Origin: Clostridium uliginosum
Lineage (GTDB): Bacteria; Bacillota; Clostridia; Clostridiales; Clostridiaceae
Assembly: GCF_900112485.1 (NCBI RefSeq)
Contig: NZ_FOMG01000011.1
Coordinates: 47,487 to 111,486, forward strand
Direction of reading: 5' to 3'
DNA: 64,000 nucleotides
This document shows positions 26,113 through 36,096 of the stretch, one piece after another; within the stretch, counting starts at the first letter, position 1, and each line of letters starts with the position of its first letter. The position numbers were made by a program, and so were the translations under genes. The notes under the pieces are model-generated. The model saw only the letters and a list, made by a program, of their open reading frames with translations, ran no database searches and was not told the origin of the DNA.

Positions 26113-27380
26113 GAAAATATTTCAACTTTTTGTCTTGAATTAGGGAAAATAATATATCCAATTAATATAGCAAGTATAGTTGGAATCAACCAAGCAAATC
26201 CTAATTTAGCTAGAGGAATAAAGTTTAAATTAAGTGATGGTATTATTTGAGCTATTCCAAAAACTAATGAAGTATAAACACCTAGACGTACTGCTTTTAT
26301 GTTTACAATGTATTTATTAGCTAAAGTTGTTATTATTAAAGTAATAGCAACTGGATATAATACATTTAAAATAGGACCTGATAGTACAACTATTTTATCA
26401 ACACCAAGAGAGCCTATTACAATGCTTATTAATGAAATTACAATAGCATTAAATTTATAAGATAATTTACCATTAGATATTTTTTCAAAAAAACCAGAGC
26501 CAGCTGTTAACAATCCAATAGATGTTGTTAAGCATGCTAGACCGATAGCAACTCCGATAATAGTAGTTCCTATATTACCTAATATACTTTTTGATACTAA
26601 TAATAAAATTCCTGTTTTAGATATATCACTAATATTCATACTGCTTGTCTGAGCGCCTAAAATAACTAATCCACCATAAATAAAGGCTAAACCTGTAATG
26701 GCTACAAGACTTGATTTAATTGTCATAGGTAATATTTCTTCTTTTGAATATCCTTTTTCTAAAACTGCGCTTGAAATAACTGTTGCAAATAATAAGCCAG
26801 CTAGAGCATCCATGGTTTGATATCCTTCTATAAACGATGATGATAATACTGAAGTTGCATTGGTAGAGATTATATCACCTATTGGCATGATGAGTCCTTT
26901 AACTATTATAAATGTTAATATTAATATAAGTAATGGAGTTAAATATTTACCTATTGTATCTATTATCGAAGATCTTTTCAATACAAATGCTAGGTTTATG
27001 ATAAAGTATATTATCATTGAAATAAGAGGAGTAATACTAGGAAATAAAGGGCTTATTGTTAACTCATAAGTGGTTGCAGCAGTTCTTGGAATTGCAAGCA
27101 TTGGACCTATTGCTATAAATAATATTATAGCAAAAATCACAGAAAATCTTTTTCCTATTTTTGATGCCATCGTTTCAAATGTACCATCACCTTTTGCTGC
27201 AGATAAAATTGCAAGAAGTGGTAATCCGACTCCGGTACATATAAATCCTATCATTCCTGCAATATATTGCGTGCCTATTGAATGTCCTAAAAATGGTGGA
27301 AATATTAAATTACCAGCACCAAAAAACATAGCAAATAGAGCAAAGCCTATTATAATTATATCTTTAGTGTTTTTTTTCAT
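26109..27380 (-). CDS. brnQ: Branched-chain amino acid transporter, LIVCS family
   Basis: Cation-coupled symporter for leucine, isoleucine and valine; 423 residues, about 12 helices. The N-terminal block FALFAMFFGAGNLIFPP is the family hallmark, and GPMLAIPRTAATTYE follows in helix 3. Ribosome site AAGGAGGAACC. Read opposite to its neighbours and set between polysaccharide genes, with which it has no obvious functional link. The stop codon is formed by the edge of repeat B7. Confidence 0.92.
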   Translation of the reverse strand: MKKNTKDIIIIGFALFAMFFGAGNLIFPPFLGHSIGTQYIAGMIGFICTGVGLPLLAILSAAKGDGTFETMASKIGKRFSVIFAIILFIAIGPMLAIPRTAATTYELTISPLFPSITPLISMIIYFIINLAFVLKRSSIIDTIGKYLTPLLILILTFIIVKGLIMPIGDIISTNATSVLSSSFIEGYQTMDALAGLLFATVISSAVLEKGYSKEEILPMTIKSSLVAITGLAFIYGGLVILGAQTSSMNISDISKTGILLLVSKSILGNIGTTIIGVAIGLACLTTSIGLLTAGSGFFEKISNGKLSYKFNAIVISLISIVIGSLGVDKIVVLSGPILNVLYPVAITLIITTLANKYIVNIKAVRLGVYTSLVFGIAQIIPSLNLNFIPLAKLGFAWLIPTILAILIGYIIFPNSRQKVEIFS

Positions 27381-27416
27381 AATGGGTTCCTCCTTAAATA
27401 TCTAAATATATAGTTT

Positions 27417-27478
27417 ATTGATTCCTCCCTATTGCTCAAGAGAAAAAGGTAGTGATTTCATATGATATAGGAATCAAT
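27417..27478 (-). promoter_or_regulatory. Stem-loop in the brnQ leader
   Basis: Perfect 10-bp arms ATTGATTCCT and AGGAATCAAT enclose 42 bases just upstream of the brnQ ribosome site. It might be an operator or mRNA structure. No T-box GGTGGTACC-type sequence is visible. Confidence 0.4.
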
Positions 27479-27740
27479 TTATAAATTTTCCAAAAAACAA
27501 GTATAAATACTAATACTTTTGATATTAGCATAATATTACCAAATTATCAACATATAATAACATTATGTGACTAATTAATTATAATAGTGCTATATAATTA
27601 TATAGAATTTTATAAAATTATAGAAAAAAATTAATATTTCATAATATAATGAAATTTTCATATAGTATACGTATTAGATATTAACACATTAATAAATATG
27701 TGATAACATAAGGGTATAGAAGATTAAAAAATTTTTTATA

Positions 27741-27805
27741 TAAGGAATCTGAAAAAAATAATAGACTAGCATACTATCTAATTATTTTTTAGAAATACGC
27801 ATTAC
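27741..27805. repeat. Family B hairpin repeat B8 (degenerate)
   Basis: AAGGAATCTGAAAAAAATAATAGAC and TATCTAATTATTTTTTAGAAATACGC keep the A-rich/T-rich arms but have diverged outer ends. Precedes galU; the rest of 27479-27740 is AT-rich without features. Confidence 0.55.
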
Positions 27806-27823
27806 ATGAGAGGAAGATATAAG

Positions 27824-28693
27824 ATGAAAGTTAAAAAGGCAATTATACCAGCGGCTGGACTTGGAACAAGATTTTTACCAGCAACTAAGGCTCAACCTAA
27901 GGAAATGCTTCCTATAGTTGATAAACCAACAATTCAATATATAATTGAAGAAGCTGTTGCATCAGGAATTGAGGAAATCCTTATTATAACTGGTAGAAAT
28001 AAAAAATGTATTGAAGATCATTTTGATAAATCAGTAGAATTAGAACTTGAATTAGAAAAGTCAGGAAAAGAAGAATTATTAGAATTAGTAAGAAATATTT
28101 CAGATATGGTTGATATACATTACATAAGACAAAAGGAACCAAAGGGATTAGGTCATGCTATTCATTGTGCAAAAACTTTTGTAGGTAATGAACCATTTGC
28201 AGTTTTATTAGGTGATGATGTGGTTGATAGTGAGACACCTTGTTTAAAACAATTAATTGATTGTTTTAGTGAATATAATACTACTATTTTAGGAGTTCAA
28301 ACTGTTCCGGAAGAGAACGTTTCAAAATATGGAATAGTTGACGGAATTCATGTAGAAAATCGAGTATATAAAGTTAAAGATCTAGTTGAAAAACCATCAG
28401 TTGAAGAATCACCAAGCAATGTTGCAATTTTAGGAAGATATATAATAACTCCACAAATATTTGATATTTTAGAAAATACTGCGCCAGGTAAAGGTGGAGA
28501 AATACAATTGACAGATGCATTAAAAACTTTAATCAGTCAAGAAGCTATGTATGCTTATAATTTTGAAGGTAAACGATATGATGTAGGAGATAAGCTTGGA
28601 TTTTTACAAGCTACAGTAGAGTTTGCATTAAAAAGAGATGAATTAAGAGATAGTTTTATTGAATATTTAAACACAAAACCTTGGGAAAAATAG
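27824..28693 (+). CDS. galU: UTP-glucose-1-phosphate uridylyltransferase
   Basis: Makes UDP-glucose from UTP and glucose-1-phosphate, the donor for surface glycans, lipoteichoic-type polymers and galactose metabolism; 289 residues. The nucleotide-binding motif AAGLGTRFLPATKAQPKEM is at the N-terminus, with LGDDVV and VEKPS later. An in-frame ATG exists at 27806, but GAGAGGAAG at 27809-27817 sets the start at ATG 27824 (MKVKKAIIPAAG). The perfect hairpin B9 ends the transcript. Confidence 0.93.
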   Translation: MKVKKAIIPAAGLGTRFLPATKAQPKEMLPIVDKPTIQYIIEEAVASGIEEILIITGRNKKCIEDHFDKSVELELELEKSGKEELLELVRNISDMVDIHYIRQKEPKGLGHAIHCAKTFVGNEPFAVLLGDDVVDSETPCLKQLIDCFSEYNTTILGVQTVPEENVSKYGIVDGIHVENRVYKVKDLVEKPSVEESPSNVAILGRYIITPQIFDILENTAPGKGGEIQLTDALKTLISQEAMYAYNFEGKRYDVGDKLGFLQATVEFALKRDELRDSFIEYLNTKPWEK

Positions 28694-28749
28694 TAGTAAG
28701 GTTTAAAATAATAATGAGTTAATATGTAAGATAATGAATACATATTATT

Positions 28750-28812
28750 AAGGTATTTTCAAAAAAATAACAGTCTAATATACATTGTATATTAGACTGT
28801 TATTTTTTTATT
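28750..28812 (+). terminator. Family B element B9 acting as galU terminator
   Basis: AAGGTATTTTC, then perfect 15-bp arms AACAGTCTAATATAC/GTATATTAGACTGTT with a three-base loop and TATTTTTTTA after. The clearest case of a family B copy shaped as an intrinsic terminator. Confidence 0.82.
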
Positions 28813-28881
28813 AAATTGCTAATTATAAACAATAGTCAATAATATTTTTATTAATTTTTAAATCAAAAATGACAAAATAAT

Positions 28882-28908
28882 TAAAGATTTTACAAATAAT
28901 AACGAAAA
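28882..28908 (+). promoter_or_regulatory. Sigma-28-like promoter of the chemoreceptor gene
   Basis: TAAA (28882-28885), 15 bp, AACGAAAA (28901-28908). The -10 differs by one base from AACGATAA found before the RNA element at 59,331. An (AAT)n tract lies between it and the gene. Confidence 0.5.
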
Positions 28909-28955
28909 TAATAATAATAATAACAAAAATATGAAGTGATAAGGGGCGGATTTTA

Positions 28956-30977
28956 ATGAATAATAACAAACCAGAAGTTAAAGATAAAATTTTATTATTT
29001 AAATTTAAGACTCTTAAGAGCAAATTAGTTGCAATGATGATAATGATTGCAGCAATTCCAATTTTAGCGTTAGGAATTACATCCATGATAGGATTTTCAA
29101 TTTCTAGTGATAAGGATTTTAAAAAAAGTGGAGTTAGTTTAGGTCAAGCAGTAGATGAAACTATAAATACAAAGATTCATAACGCAGAAACAATGTTAAA
29201 TTATGTTGGAACAAGGCATGCCTTTGATGATAGTGAAGTTGATAATAAAGAATTATATCAAGATTTAAAATTATTTAGAGAAGGAAATGCAGATGTTCAA
29301 AGTGCTTATTATTATAGTGGTAACGCTAAAAAATTTGTTATATATCCTGATGCGAATATATCAGATGGTGATTATACACAAAAACAATGGTATTCAAAAG
29401 CTAAAGAAGCAAATGGTAATTTTGCCTTTACAGACGTCTATGTAGATATGGCAACAAAAGAATATGTAGCAGCAATATCTAAGATTATTATACAAAATGG
29501 TCAAATAAAAGGAGCTTTATGTATAGATTTTAAATTAACAAGTATTGCAGAATCAATAGCAAATATTAAATATGGTGATAAAGGATTACTATCAATTGTT
29601 GATAATAATGGAACTGTAATAGCACATACAAATAAAGAATTAATAGGAAATACAGACATAACTAAAAAAGAAGAATGGAAGAATATATTAAGTTCAAAGA
29701 GTGGAGCTACTAAGATTAAGGAACAAGATGAAGAGTATAGTGTCAATTTTACAACTTCAGATGTAACCGGATGGAAAATATTACTTCAAATACCTCAATC
29801 AGAACTTAACCAATCACAACAAAGCTACAAAGTAATTCTATTTATAACAGCACTTGTATTATTAGCACTTGTAATAATATTAGGAAGAATTTTTGCTGTT
29901 GGATTAGCTAAAAATATAAATAAAATTAAAGAAGTAATTGGTGAAGCTGCAAATGGAGATTTTACAAAAAATATCGATATTTCAACAGGAGATGAACTTG
30001 AAGAACTTGGAATGAGCTTTAATGAAATGCAAGATAATATTTCTAAGTTAATTAGCAAGGTTGATGATTCTGTTAAAGAAGTTAATGGTACTTCAATTAA
30101 TTTAGCTGGTATGAGTGAAGAGGTTTCATCAGCGATTGGGGAGGTAGCTAATACTATAGGTGAAATTTCAAAGGGTAGTATGGAATCGGCTCAAAATCTT
30201 GAAGTATTATCAACGAATTTAGAAGATGTATCAATTGAATTAAATACAATTAATAGTGCAACTAAAAATATAAATTCTGTAGTTATTGATACAAATAACT
30301 TAGGAAAACAAGGTCTTGAAATAATGCAAGTGGTTATGGGAAAATCAAGTCAAACTAAGATTAGTACTATGGAAGTTAATAGTGTAGTTTCTATGGTTTC
30401 TGAAAGTGTCCAAAATATTGCACTTATGAATCAAACCATATCACAAATTACTCAACAAACTAACCTTTTAGCACTAAATGCTGCAATAGAAGCTGCTAGA
30501 GCTGGCGAGGCTGGAAAAGGATTTGCTGTTGTAGCTGATGAAATAAAAAAGCTTGCAGAACAAACAGCATTATCAGCTAAAGATATTGATTCAATAATAA
30601 AAGAAATTGCAAGTAATGTAAGCACTGCTGTAAATCAAGTTCAAGAAACTAATAAAACAGTAGAAAGTCAAGAAGAATCAGTACTAAATGCAGAAAAGAT
30701 ATTTAATGATATGATAACTGCTATAGATGATTTAACTAAGAAAGTTCAAGAAATTGCTTCAGGTGTTATTCAAGTTACTCAAAAGAAAAATGAAGTTGTA
30801 AATCAAGTACAAAATTTATCAGCTATAGGAGAACAAACTGCAGCAGGAGCAGAAGAAGTATCTGCATCCTCTGAAGAAGTTGCAGCATCAACTGATGAAT
30901 TTGTAGGACATGCAAATAAATTAAAAGATTTATCAAAAGAATTAAGTATAGAAATCAAACAATTTAAACTTAAATAA
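28956..30977 (+). CDS. Methyl-accepting chemotaxis protein with dCache sensor
   Basis: Transmembrane chemoreceptor, 673 residues. Helix 1 at about 24-46, an extracellular dCache domain (about 50-280), helix 2 at about 288-310, HAMP, then the cytoplasmic signalling coiled coil. The hairpin tip reads [20 protein letters not shown], the CheA/CheW contact region. Gln/Glu-rich methylation stretches ([16 protein letters not shown]) are present. The ligand is unknown. The ribosome site GGGGCGG is far from perfect but well placed. A sigma-28-like promoter upstream fits motility co-regulation. Confidence 0.92.
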   Translation: MNNNKPEVKDKILLFKFKTLKSKLVAMMIMIAAIPILALGITSMIGFSISSDKDFKKSGVSLGQAVDETINTKIHNAETMLNYVGTRHAFDDSEVDNKELYQDLKLFREGNADVQSAYYYSGNAKKFVIYPDANISDGDYTQKQWYSKAKEANGNFAFTDVYVDMATKEYVAAISKIIIQNGQIKGALCIDFKLTSIAESIANIKYGDKGLLSIVDNNGTVIAHTNKELIGNTDITKKEEWKNILSSKSGATKIKEQDEEYSVNFTTSDVTGWKILLQIPQSELNQSQQSYKVILFITALVLLALVIILGRIFAVGLAKNINKIKEVIGEAANGDFTKNIDISTGDELEELGMSFNEMQDNISKLISKVDDSVKEVNGTSINLAGMSEEVSSAIGEVANTIGEISKGSMESAQNLEVLSTNLEDVSIELNTINSATKNINSVVIDTNNLGKQGLEIMQVVMGKSSQTKISTMEVNSVVSMVSESVQNIALMNQTISQITQQTNLLALNAAIEAARAGEAGKGFAVVADEIKKLAEQTALSAKDIDSIIKEIASNVSTAVNQVQETNKTVESQEESVLNAEKIFNDMITAIDDLTKKVQEIASGVIQVTQKKNEVVNQVQNLSAIGEQTAAGAEEVSASSEEVAASTDEFVGHANKLKDLSKELSIEIKQFKLK

Positions 30978-31031
30978 AAATTAAGAGTTTAATTAAAAAA
31001 ATGATAAGGAACTAGATCAAAAAATATCTTT

Positions 31032-31062
31032 ATACTAAAATATTAACCCCATTTTAAAAAAT
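31032..31062. repeat. Family A right-end remnant, copy d
   Basis: TATACTAAAATATTAACCCCATTTTAAAAAATAG resembles the right terminal repeat. A short stem follows (AAAAAGATATGATG...ATATCTTTTTT at about 31130-31193), a likely shared terminator of the two convergent units. Confidence 0.4.
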
Positions 31063-31208
31063 AGTTTATTTATTTTTGTATAGTACATTTATGTTGAAAC
31101 AATCTATATCCAGTCCTAAATAATTTTTTTAAAAGAGATATGATGAACTCAAAAATGAATTAATCCTTGTTGAGTTTATATCATATCTTTTTTAAAAATT
31201 AAAATACC

Positions 31209-31553
31209 TTAAACAGCAAGAACAAGTGAAGATATAAAGGCAGCTAATGCGCCACCGGTAATTGCTTGAAGAATGTTTGGAAGAGCTTTTTTAAAGCTTG
31301 CACCTAATACAACAGTTGCAGTTAATACACCAATACCAACTGAAACCCCTTGATCAACCCAAGCTCCAGTTTGATGAATTAGTGGTAGTGCTGTGCCATG
31401 ATTTAAGCACCATGTTAGTCCAACAACAAATGCACCTGCTATCCAACCACCTATAGCTCCAAATTGATTAACTAGTTTTCCCCATGTCATTCTTATAAGA
31501 AATGGAAGCATAAAGCCACCAACCATTGTGTGTATAGCCATTGACGTACTCAT
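31209..31553 (-). CDS. Small membrane protein resembling Lin0368-type putative glycerol transporter subunit
   Basis: 114 residues, three to four hydrophobic helices, no charged globular part. The sequence MSTSMAIHTMVGGFMLPFLIRM and its pairing with a second small membrane protein (31612-32031) resemble the Lin0367/Lin0368 pair described as putative glycerol transporter subunits. That assignment is from memory of the family and is moderate at best; no glycerol gene is nearby. Ribosome site AAAAGGAGAAG. Second gene of a two-gene operon, 58 bp after the first. Confidence 0.6.
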   Translation of the reverse strand: MSTSMAIHTMVGGFMLPFLIRMTWGKLVNQFGAIGGWIAGAFVVGLTWCLNHGTALPLIHQTGAWVDQGVSVGIGVLTATVVLGASFKKALPNILQAITGGALAAFISSLVLAV

Positions 31554-31611
31554 AATAATCTTCTCCTTTTAACAATAATTTTTTTTGATAATTACTTTAC
31601 TTTTCAATATT

Positions 31612-32031
31612 TTAAACGTTTTCTTTTTCTAGTTCTTTAAACTCAACAGTTTGTTCATTTTTAAGCTTTTGTGCTTCATCTTTCATAAAATCTTTTTCAA
31701 TCATTCCAGCAACAAATCCACCAACAATAGCTCCTATTATTACACAAATAAGTGTTGGCAAACCATTTGCTAAAGGTTGTACTGATTTTTCGATAAAGGC
31801 TTGTTTTAAAAATAAACAAGTACCTATACCAAGTCCCATGTCAATAAAACCAGAATTGTCATCAAATTTTATTAATCCTAAATAATGGTTCATGTACCAA
31901 AGGATACTGATAATAAGTGTACAAGCTAATAATCCTCCAGCTATTCCATACGCCTTAACATAATCTCCCCATACAAGTGCTACAAACAAACCAGCATAAG
32001 CATAACCAATAACCCCTCTTAAGAATTTCAT
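31612..32031 (-). CDS. Small membrane protein, partner of the Lin0368-like protein
   Basis: 139 residues: four hydrophobic helices within the first 115 residues and a charged cytoplasmic tail (MKDEAQKLKNEQTVEFKELE). The start follows AAGGGGG. It shares the layout of its neighbour (glycine-rich helices, a WYMNH/WCLNH motif in the second helix of each), so the two are probably diverged duplicates that form a hetero-oligomer. Function unknown; a small-solute transport role is the family suggestion. Confidence 0.6.
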   Translation of the reverse strand: MKFLRGVIGYAYAGLFVALVWGDYVKAYGIAGGLLACTLIISILWYMNHYLGLIKFDDNSGFIDMGLGIGTCLFLKQAFIEKSVQPLANGLPTLICVIIGAIVGGFVAGMIEKDFMKDEAQKLKNEQTVEFKELEKENV

Positions 32032-32642
32032 AAATATAACCCCCTTAAATTTTATATATTAAATACTGTTAATTTAAATCTCTCATAAATTTAATAGCTT
32101 GTACAATATTAAATATTAATAAAAGATAAAAAATTAACAATGTTTAAACTTATGGTTTTTATTTTTAAGCTAAATTTTAATAAAATAAAATAGTGAGTAC
32201 AGGATCAATTTTAAATATAATTTTATAAATTAAACGATAAATTTTTTCTAAGCTTGTACTATACGATACAAATTATCTGAATATTTCGAATATAGAAATA
32301 TATTATCATACGAATTATGTTCAAACAAACATTTTCAAAACAATTATTTTGACATTATTAGTATAAAAAATAATTTGATTTAATCAAGAAAAAACGTAAT
32401 TAATTATTAAAAAAACGTTATTAATTTTAGTGAATATATGGAAAATAGTGATTTATGAGGGTGATAAGATTAAAAAGAGCAGTGTTACAAGTACGAATTT
32501 TACTGTAAAATTTTGTTTTAAATTATCGTCTATAAATAAAAAAGAATGTTAAAAGTTTATTAATTTATAAAAAAAATTAAATATATGGTGCTATATTTTA
32601 ATAAAAAAATTAAATGAAGAAAATATAACAATTAAAATTTTA
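32032..32642. other. Long AT-rich intergenic region
   Basis: About 610 bp upstream of the small-membrane-protein operon. A TTGACA (about 32351) with a TAATTT box 16 bp on faces right, but no convincing gene follows it. Many A- and T-tracts; no RNA gene recognised. Confidence 0.4.
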
Positions 32643-32823
32643 AGTTATGTTTTAAGTGAGTTTTTTTGTCTATGAGCTTTATTTGATAGCTAGCAACAAT
32701 AATACTCATTAACGGTTGCACATTCAGGGATAACACTTTCTACCCCACAGTTAAAAGCAAGTTTCACCTGAGAGTAAGAACTGTATTTATATTAGAATAT
32801 CAACACAATTTAAAATAGAGCTA
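32643..32823. repeat. Family A element A5 (degenerate)
   Basis: Only the ends (TTATGTTTTAAGTGAG, TTAGAATATCAACACAATTTAAAATAGAG) match family A. The centre has no core and poor pairing, so this is a decayed copy. Confidence 0.6.
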
Positions 32824-32842
32824 AATTTTAAAAATAAGCAAT

Positions 32843-32876
32843 AAAAAATAGAAGCCAAACGGCTTCTATTTTTTAT
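32843..32876 (-). terminator. Terminator of trpS
   Basis: AAAAATAGAAGCC and GGCTTCTATTTTT with a four-base loop directly after the trpS stop; works for the minus strand. Confidence 0.85.
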
Positions 32877-32878
32877 AT

Positions 32879-33895
32879 TTAAAATGTTTTTGGAATGAAT
32901 CCTATTTTCTTTTGCATTTTTCTTAATGTTTTATTAGCAACATAAGAAGCTTTTTTAGCACCTTCAGTATATATTTCTTCAAGCTTTTTCTTATCTTTTA
33001 AGAATTCAGCTACTTTTTGTTGCATAGGTACTAATTCTTGAATTACGGCATCTGCAACATCATTTTTAAGCTCTGCATAGCCCTTACCTTCATAATTAGC
33101 TACTAATGATTTTGGTTCAACGCCTTTAATAGTTCCTAGTATATTTAATAAGTTTTTAACACCAGGTTGATCATCAGTATAATTTACAATTCCAAGGCTA
33201 TCTGTTACAGATCTATTAATTTTTCTTTTTATAACATCTGGTGGATCCATAATTAATATAAATCCATTAGGATTATCATCTGATTTTGACATTTTCTTTG
33301 CTGGTTCTTGAAGACTCATTATTTTTGCTCCAGCTTCAGGAATATATGGATCTGGGATTTTGAATGTTTCACTATAAGTATTATTAAATCTTGCAGCGAT
33401 ATCTCTTGTTAATTCTAAATGTTGTTTTTGATCGATACCAACTGGAACTAAATCAGTATTATATAAAAGTATATCTGCTGCCATTAATACTGGATAGTTA
33501 AATAATCCTGCTACGATTGAATCACCATATTTTTGTGATTTATCTTTATATTGAGTCATTCTTCCAAGTTCACCCATGTAAGTATTACAAGTAAGTAACC
33601 ACGAAGCTTCTGCATGGGCTGAAACATGAGATTGAATAAACAATGTATTCTTATTTGGATCTATACCTGCAGCAAGGTAGATTGATAATAACTCTAAAGT
33701 TCTTCTTCTTAAATCAGCAGGTTTTTGACGAACTGTTATAGCATGTAAGTCTACAACACAATAGTAAGTATCAAATTCATCTTGCAATTTAACCCAATTT
33801 TTTAATGCTCCAAGGTAATTACCTAAAGTTAAATCACCAGAAGGTTGAATACCACTAAATATAACTTTTTTATTTTCAACTGTATTTTCTGACAT
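32879..33895 (-). CDS. trpS: Tryptophanyl-tRNA synthetase
   Basis: Charges tRNA-Trp with tryptophan; class I synthetase, cytoplasmic, 338 residues. The HIGH-type motif PSGDLTLGNYLG and the KMSKS motif (KKMSKSDDN) are intact. The frame extends to 33922, but GAGGTG lies before the ATG at 33895 (MSENTVENKKVIFSG), the better start. No T-box leader is visible upstream, unusual for a Firmicute trp synthetase but not rare. Single-gene unit. Confidence 0.94.
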   Translation of the reverse strand: MSENTVENKKVIFSGIQPSGDLTLGNYLGALKNWVKLQDEFDTYYCVVDLHAITVRQKPADLRRRTLELLSIYLAAGIDPNKNTLFIQSHVSAHAEASWLLTCNTYMGELGRMTQYKDKSQKYGDSIVAGLFNYPVLMAADILLYNTDLVPVGIDQKQHLELTRDIAARFNNTYSETFKIPDPYIPEAGAKIMSLQEPAKKMSKSDDNPNGFILIMDPPDVIKRKINRSVTDSLGIVNYTDDQPGVKNLLNILGTIKGVEPKSLVANYEGKGYAELKNDVADAVIQELVPMQQKVAEFLKDKKKLEEIYTEGAKKASYVANKTLRKMQKKIGFIPKTF

Positions 33896-34153
33896 GAAAA
33901 ACACCTCTTTCTTAAGGTACATAATAATACTTATATTATAGGTTTTGCTTACATGTAAGTCAATTATTACAAGAATATGGAGAAAAATAGACTATTATTA
34001 TTGACTAGTTATTTTGAAAAAAATGTCTAGATAGTTAATGATCAACCTATTACTTTCTTCCATGCTCCTTATAATGAAGAAATACGTATAATAGATTAAT
34101 AATAATTAATATGATAAAATGATTGTAAAAATAGTAAATGTAATTTTAATAAT

Positions 34154-34299
34154 AGACTATGTTTTAGAATAGTGTTGATATTGTTATATTTTGTTGCTCG
34201 AACTTACTCAGCGAATGAATATGAGTCGAGTTTCCTATATTAATTTCTTAGACCACTTTACAATATATAACAATATTAACATGTTTTTAAAACAGTACC
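34154..34299. repeat. Family A element A6 with nested family C module (C2, inverted)
   Basis: Left end ACTATGTTTTAGAATAGTGTTGATATTG and right end CAATATTAACATGTTTTTAAAAC flank a family C module in reverse orientation (34196-34235, CTCGAACTTACTCAGCG..GTCGAGTTTCC). The core and one inner arm have been lost. Confidence 0.72.
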
Positions 34300-34339
34300 T
34301 AATAATAAAAGATATACTTAGATTTTGGAGGCTGTAATT

Positions 34340-35425
34340 ATGAAAATATGTTATTTAGCAGATATTAATAGTGCTCATACTCATAAATGGTTAAATTATT
34401 TTGTAGAAAAAGGATATGATATTCATGTTATATCACTTGGCAAAGGTGAATATGAAGGGGTTACAGTACACTGTTTAGATGTAGAAGATGGCGTTATGAA
34501 AAAGGCTTCTGATAAGACAAAATTAGAATATTTAAAAAAGATTAAGAGCGTAAAAGAGTTGGTTAAAGAAATAAAGCCAGATATACTCCATGCTCATTAT
34601 GCTAGTAGTTATGGATTGTTAGGAGCTTTAACAAATTATCATCCATATATGATTTCAGTTTGGGGAAGTGATGTATATGATTTTCCTATTAAATCTCCTA
34701 TACATAAGTTTATAATAAAATATAATTTAAAAAAGGCAGATTACATTTTATCAACAAGTAATGTTATGAAGAAAGAAACAGAAAAATATACCAATAAATC
34801 AATTGAAGTAACTCCATTTGGTGTTGATATTAATAAATTTACACCGAAAAAGGTAGAAAAAGATGAAATAGTAATTGGAACAATTAAAACTCTAGAAGAA
34901 AAGTATGGGGTACAATACTTAGTTAAAGCATTTAAAGAAGTTAAAGATAGAAATAAAGATTTAAAGCTTAAGTTAAGAATTGGTGGAAAAGGAAGTCAAG
35001 AGCAATACTTAAAGAGCTTATCAAAGGAACTTGGAATAAAAGATGATGTAGCATTTTTAGGGTTTGTAACGCCAGAAAATGTTATAAAAGAATTTCAAAG
35101 TTTTGATATGGCAGTCTTTCCTTCAACTTTAGATAGTGAAAGCTTTGGAGTTGCTGCAGTAGAAGCAGAAGCCTGTGGTACACCTATAATTGTTTCTAAT
35201 GTAGGAGGATTAATGGAGTCTACTAAACCTGGAGTAACTAGCTTAGTAGTTAACAAGGGGTCAGTAGATGAACTTGCAGATAAAATAGATGAATTAGTTA
35301 ATAATAAAGAGCTTAGAGAAGAAATGGGAAGAGCTGCAAGAAAATTTGTAGTGGATAATTATAGCTTAGAAGATAATTTTAGTTATGTGGATAGTATATA
35401 TAAAAAGGTAAATTTAGAAAAATAA
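34340..35425 (+). CDS. Family 4 glycosyltransferase
   Basis: Retaining GT-B enzyme, about 361 residues, with LADINSAHTHKWLNYF at the N-terminus, the HAHYASSYG acceptor loop and a C-terminal donor domain (FPSTLDSESFGVAAVEAEAC, the E-x7-E type motif). A TTG-started frame opens at 34325, but GGAGG places the start at ATG 34340. It stands apart from the main polysaccharide cluster. Donor and acceptor unknown. Confidence 0.87.
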   Translation: MKICYLADINSAHTHKWLNYFVEKGYDIHVISLGKGEYEGVTVHCLDVEDGVMKKASDKTKLEYLKKIKSVKELVKEIKPDILHAHYASSYGLLGALTNYHPYMISVWGSDVYDFPIKSPIHKFIIKYNLKKADYILSTSNVMKKETEKYTNKSIEVTPFGVDINKFTPKKVEKDEIVIGTIKTLEEKYGVQYLVKAFKEVKDRNKDLKLKLRIGGKGSQEQYLKSLSKELGIKDDVAFLGFVTPENVIKEFQSFDMAVFPSTLDSESFGVAAVEAEACGTPIIVSNVGGLMESTKPGVTSLVVNKGSVDELADKIDELVNNKELREEMGRAARKFVVDNYSLEDNFSYVDSIYKKVNLEK

Positions 35426-35547
35426 TATTAGCATGCCCCATCTTAGAAACTTGATGCGTATTATAAATCACAATATTGTATGGATACATTTGATTTAATC
35501 TTAAAATGATTTTATAATATTATCTAATAAGTTAAGGGGGCAAGTTA

Positions 35548-36096
35548 ATGGAAAATAAAAATAACAATTTAAATACTAAAGAACTAGTCTTAATGGGATT
35601 AATGATAGCTTTAGTGTACTTAGCAGGCAGTATAATTAAAATTCCTTCTGTGGGAGGTTTTGTGCATATTGGGGATTGCATGGTGTTCCTATCAGTAATA
35701 CTTTTAGGTAAAAAGAAGGGTGCAGTTACAAGTGCTTTAGGGATGTTTCTTGTAGATGTTTTGGGTGGATACTATTTATGGGCTCCATTTACATTAATAA
35801 TTAAAGGACTAATGGCATATATTGCAGGATTTATTTTAGAAAAAATGAAAAATAATAATTCAGCTATAAGCTATGCAACTTCATTTTTTGTTAGTGGTAT
35901 ATTCATGGTTATAGGGTATTTTTTAGCAGGAACAATTATGGCTGGTTTTTTAACAGAAAAAACAGGAATAGTTCAAGGAATAATATATGCTTCTAAAGAT
36001 ATATTAGGAAATATAGTACAAGTTGGTACTGGAATTGTAATTGCAATCCCACTAAGTGCTGTAGTTATGAAAGCAAAGAAAACAGTTTTAAATTAG
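35548..36096 (+). CDS. ECF transporter S component, unknown vitamin or precursor
   Basis: Substrate-binding membrane subunit of an energy-coupling-factor importer; 182 residues, about six helices. GGFVHIGDCMVFLSVILLG and GALGMFLVDVLGG-like segments (SALGMFLVDVLGGYYLW) are typical of the HmpT/YpaA-like group. The N-terminal segment before helix 1 probably contacts the shared T subunit. The substrate cannot be named: no riboswitch lies in front and no biosynthetic gene is adjacent. Ribosome site AAGGGGGC. Confidence 0.82.
   Translation: MENKNNNLNTKELVLMGLMIALVYLAGSIIKIPSVGGFVHIGDCMVFLSVILLGKKKGAVTSALGMFLVDVLGGYYLWAPFTLIIKGLMAYIAGFILEKMKNNNSAISYATSFFVSGIFMVIGYFLAGTIMAGFLTEKTGIVQGIIYASKDILGNIVQVGTGIVIAIPLSAVVMKAKKTVLN

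Noticed and set aside
27070..27405. 111-residue plus-strand ORF
   Set aside because: Antisense shadow of brnQ; hydrophobic because the opposite strand encodes membrane helices, and it lacks a ribosome site.
32459..32515. Seventeen-codon ORF after a TTGACA box
   Set aside because: No ribosome site, no conservation evidence and an ordinary AT-rich context.
33896..34153. Possible T-box or other leader of trpS
   Set aside because: Nothing on the minus strand matches a T-box; only AT-rich sequence and a TTGACTTAC-like box.
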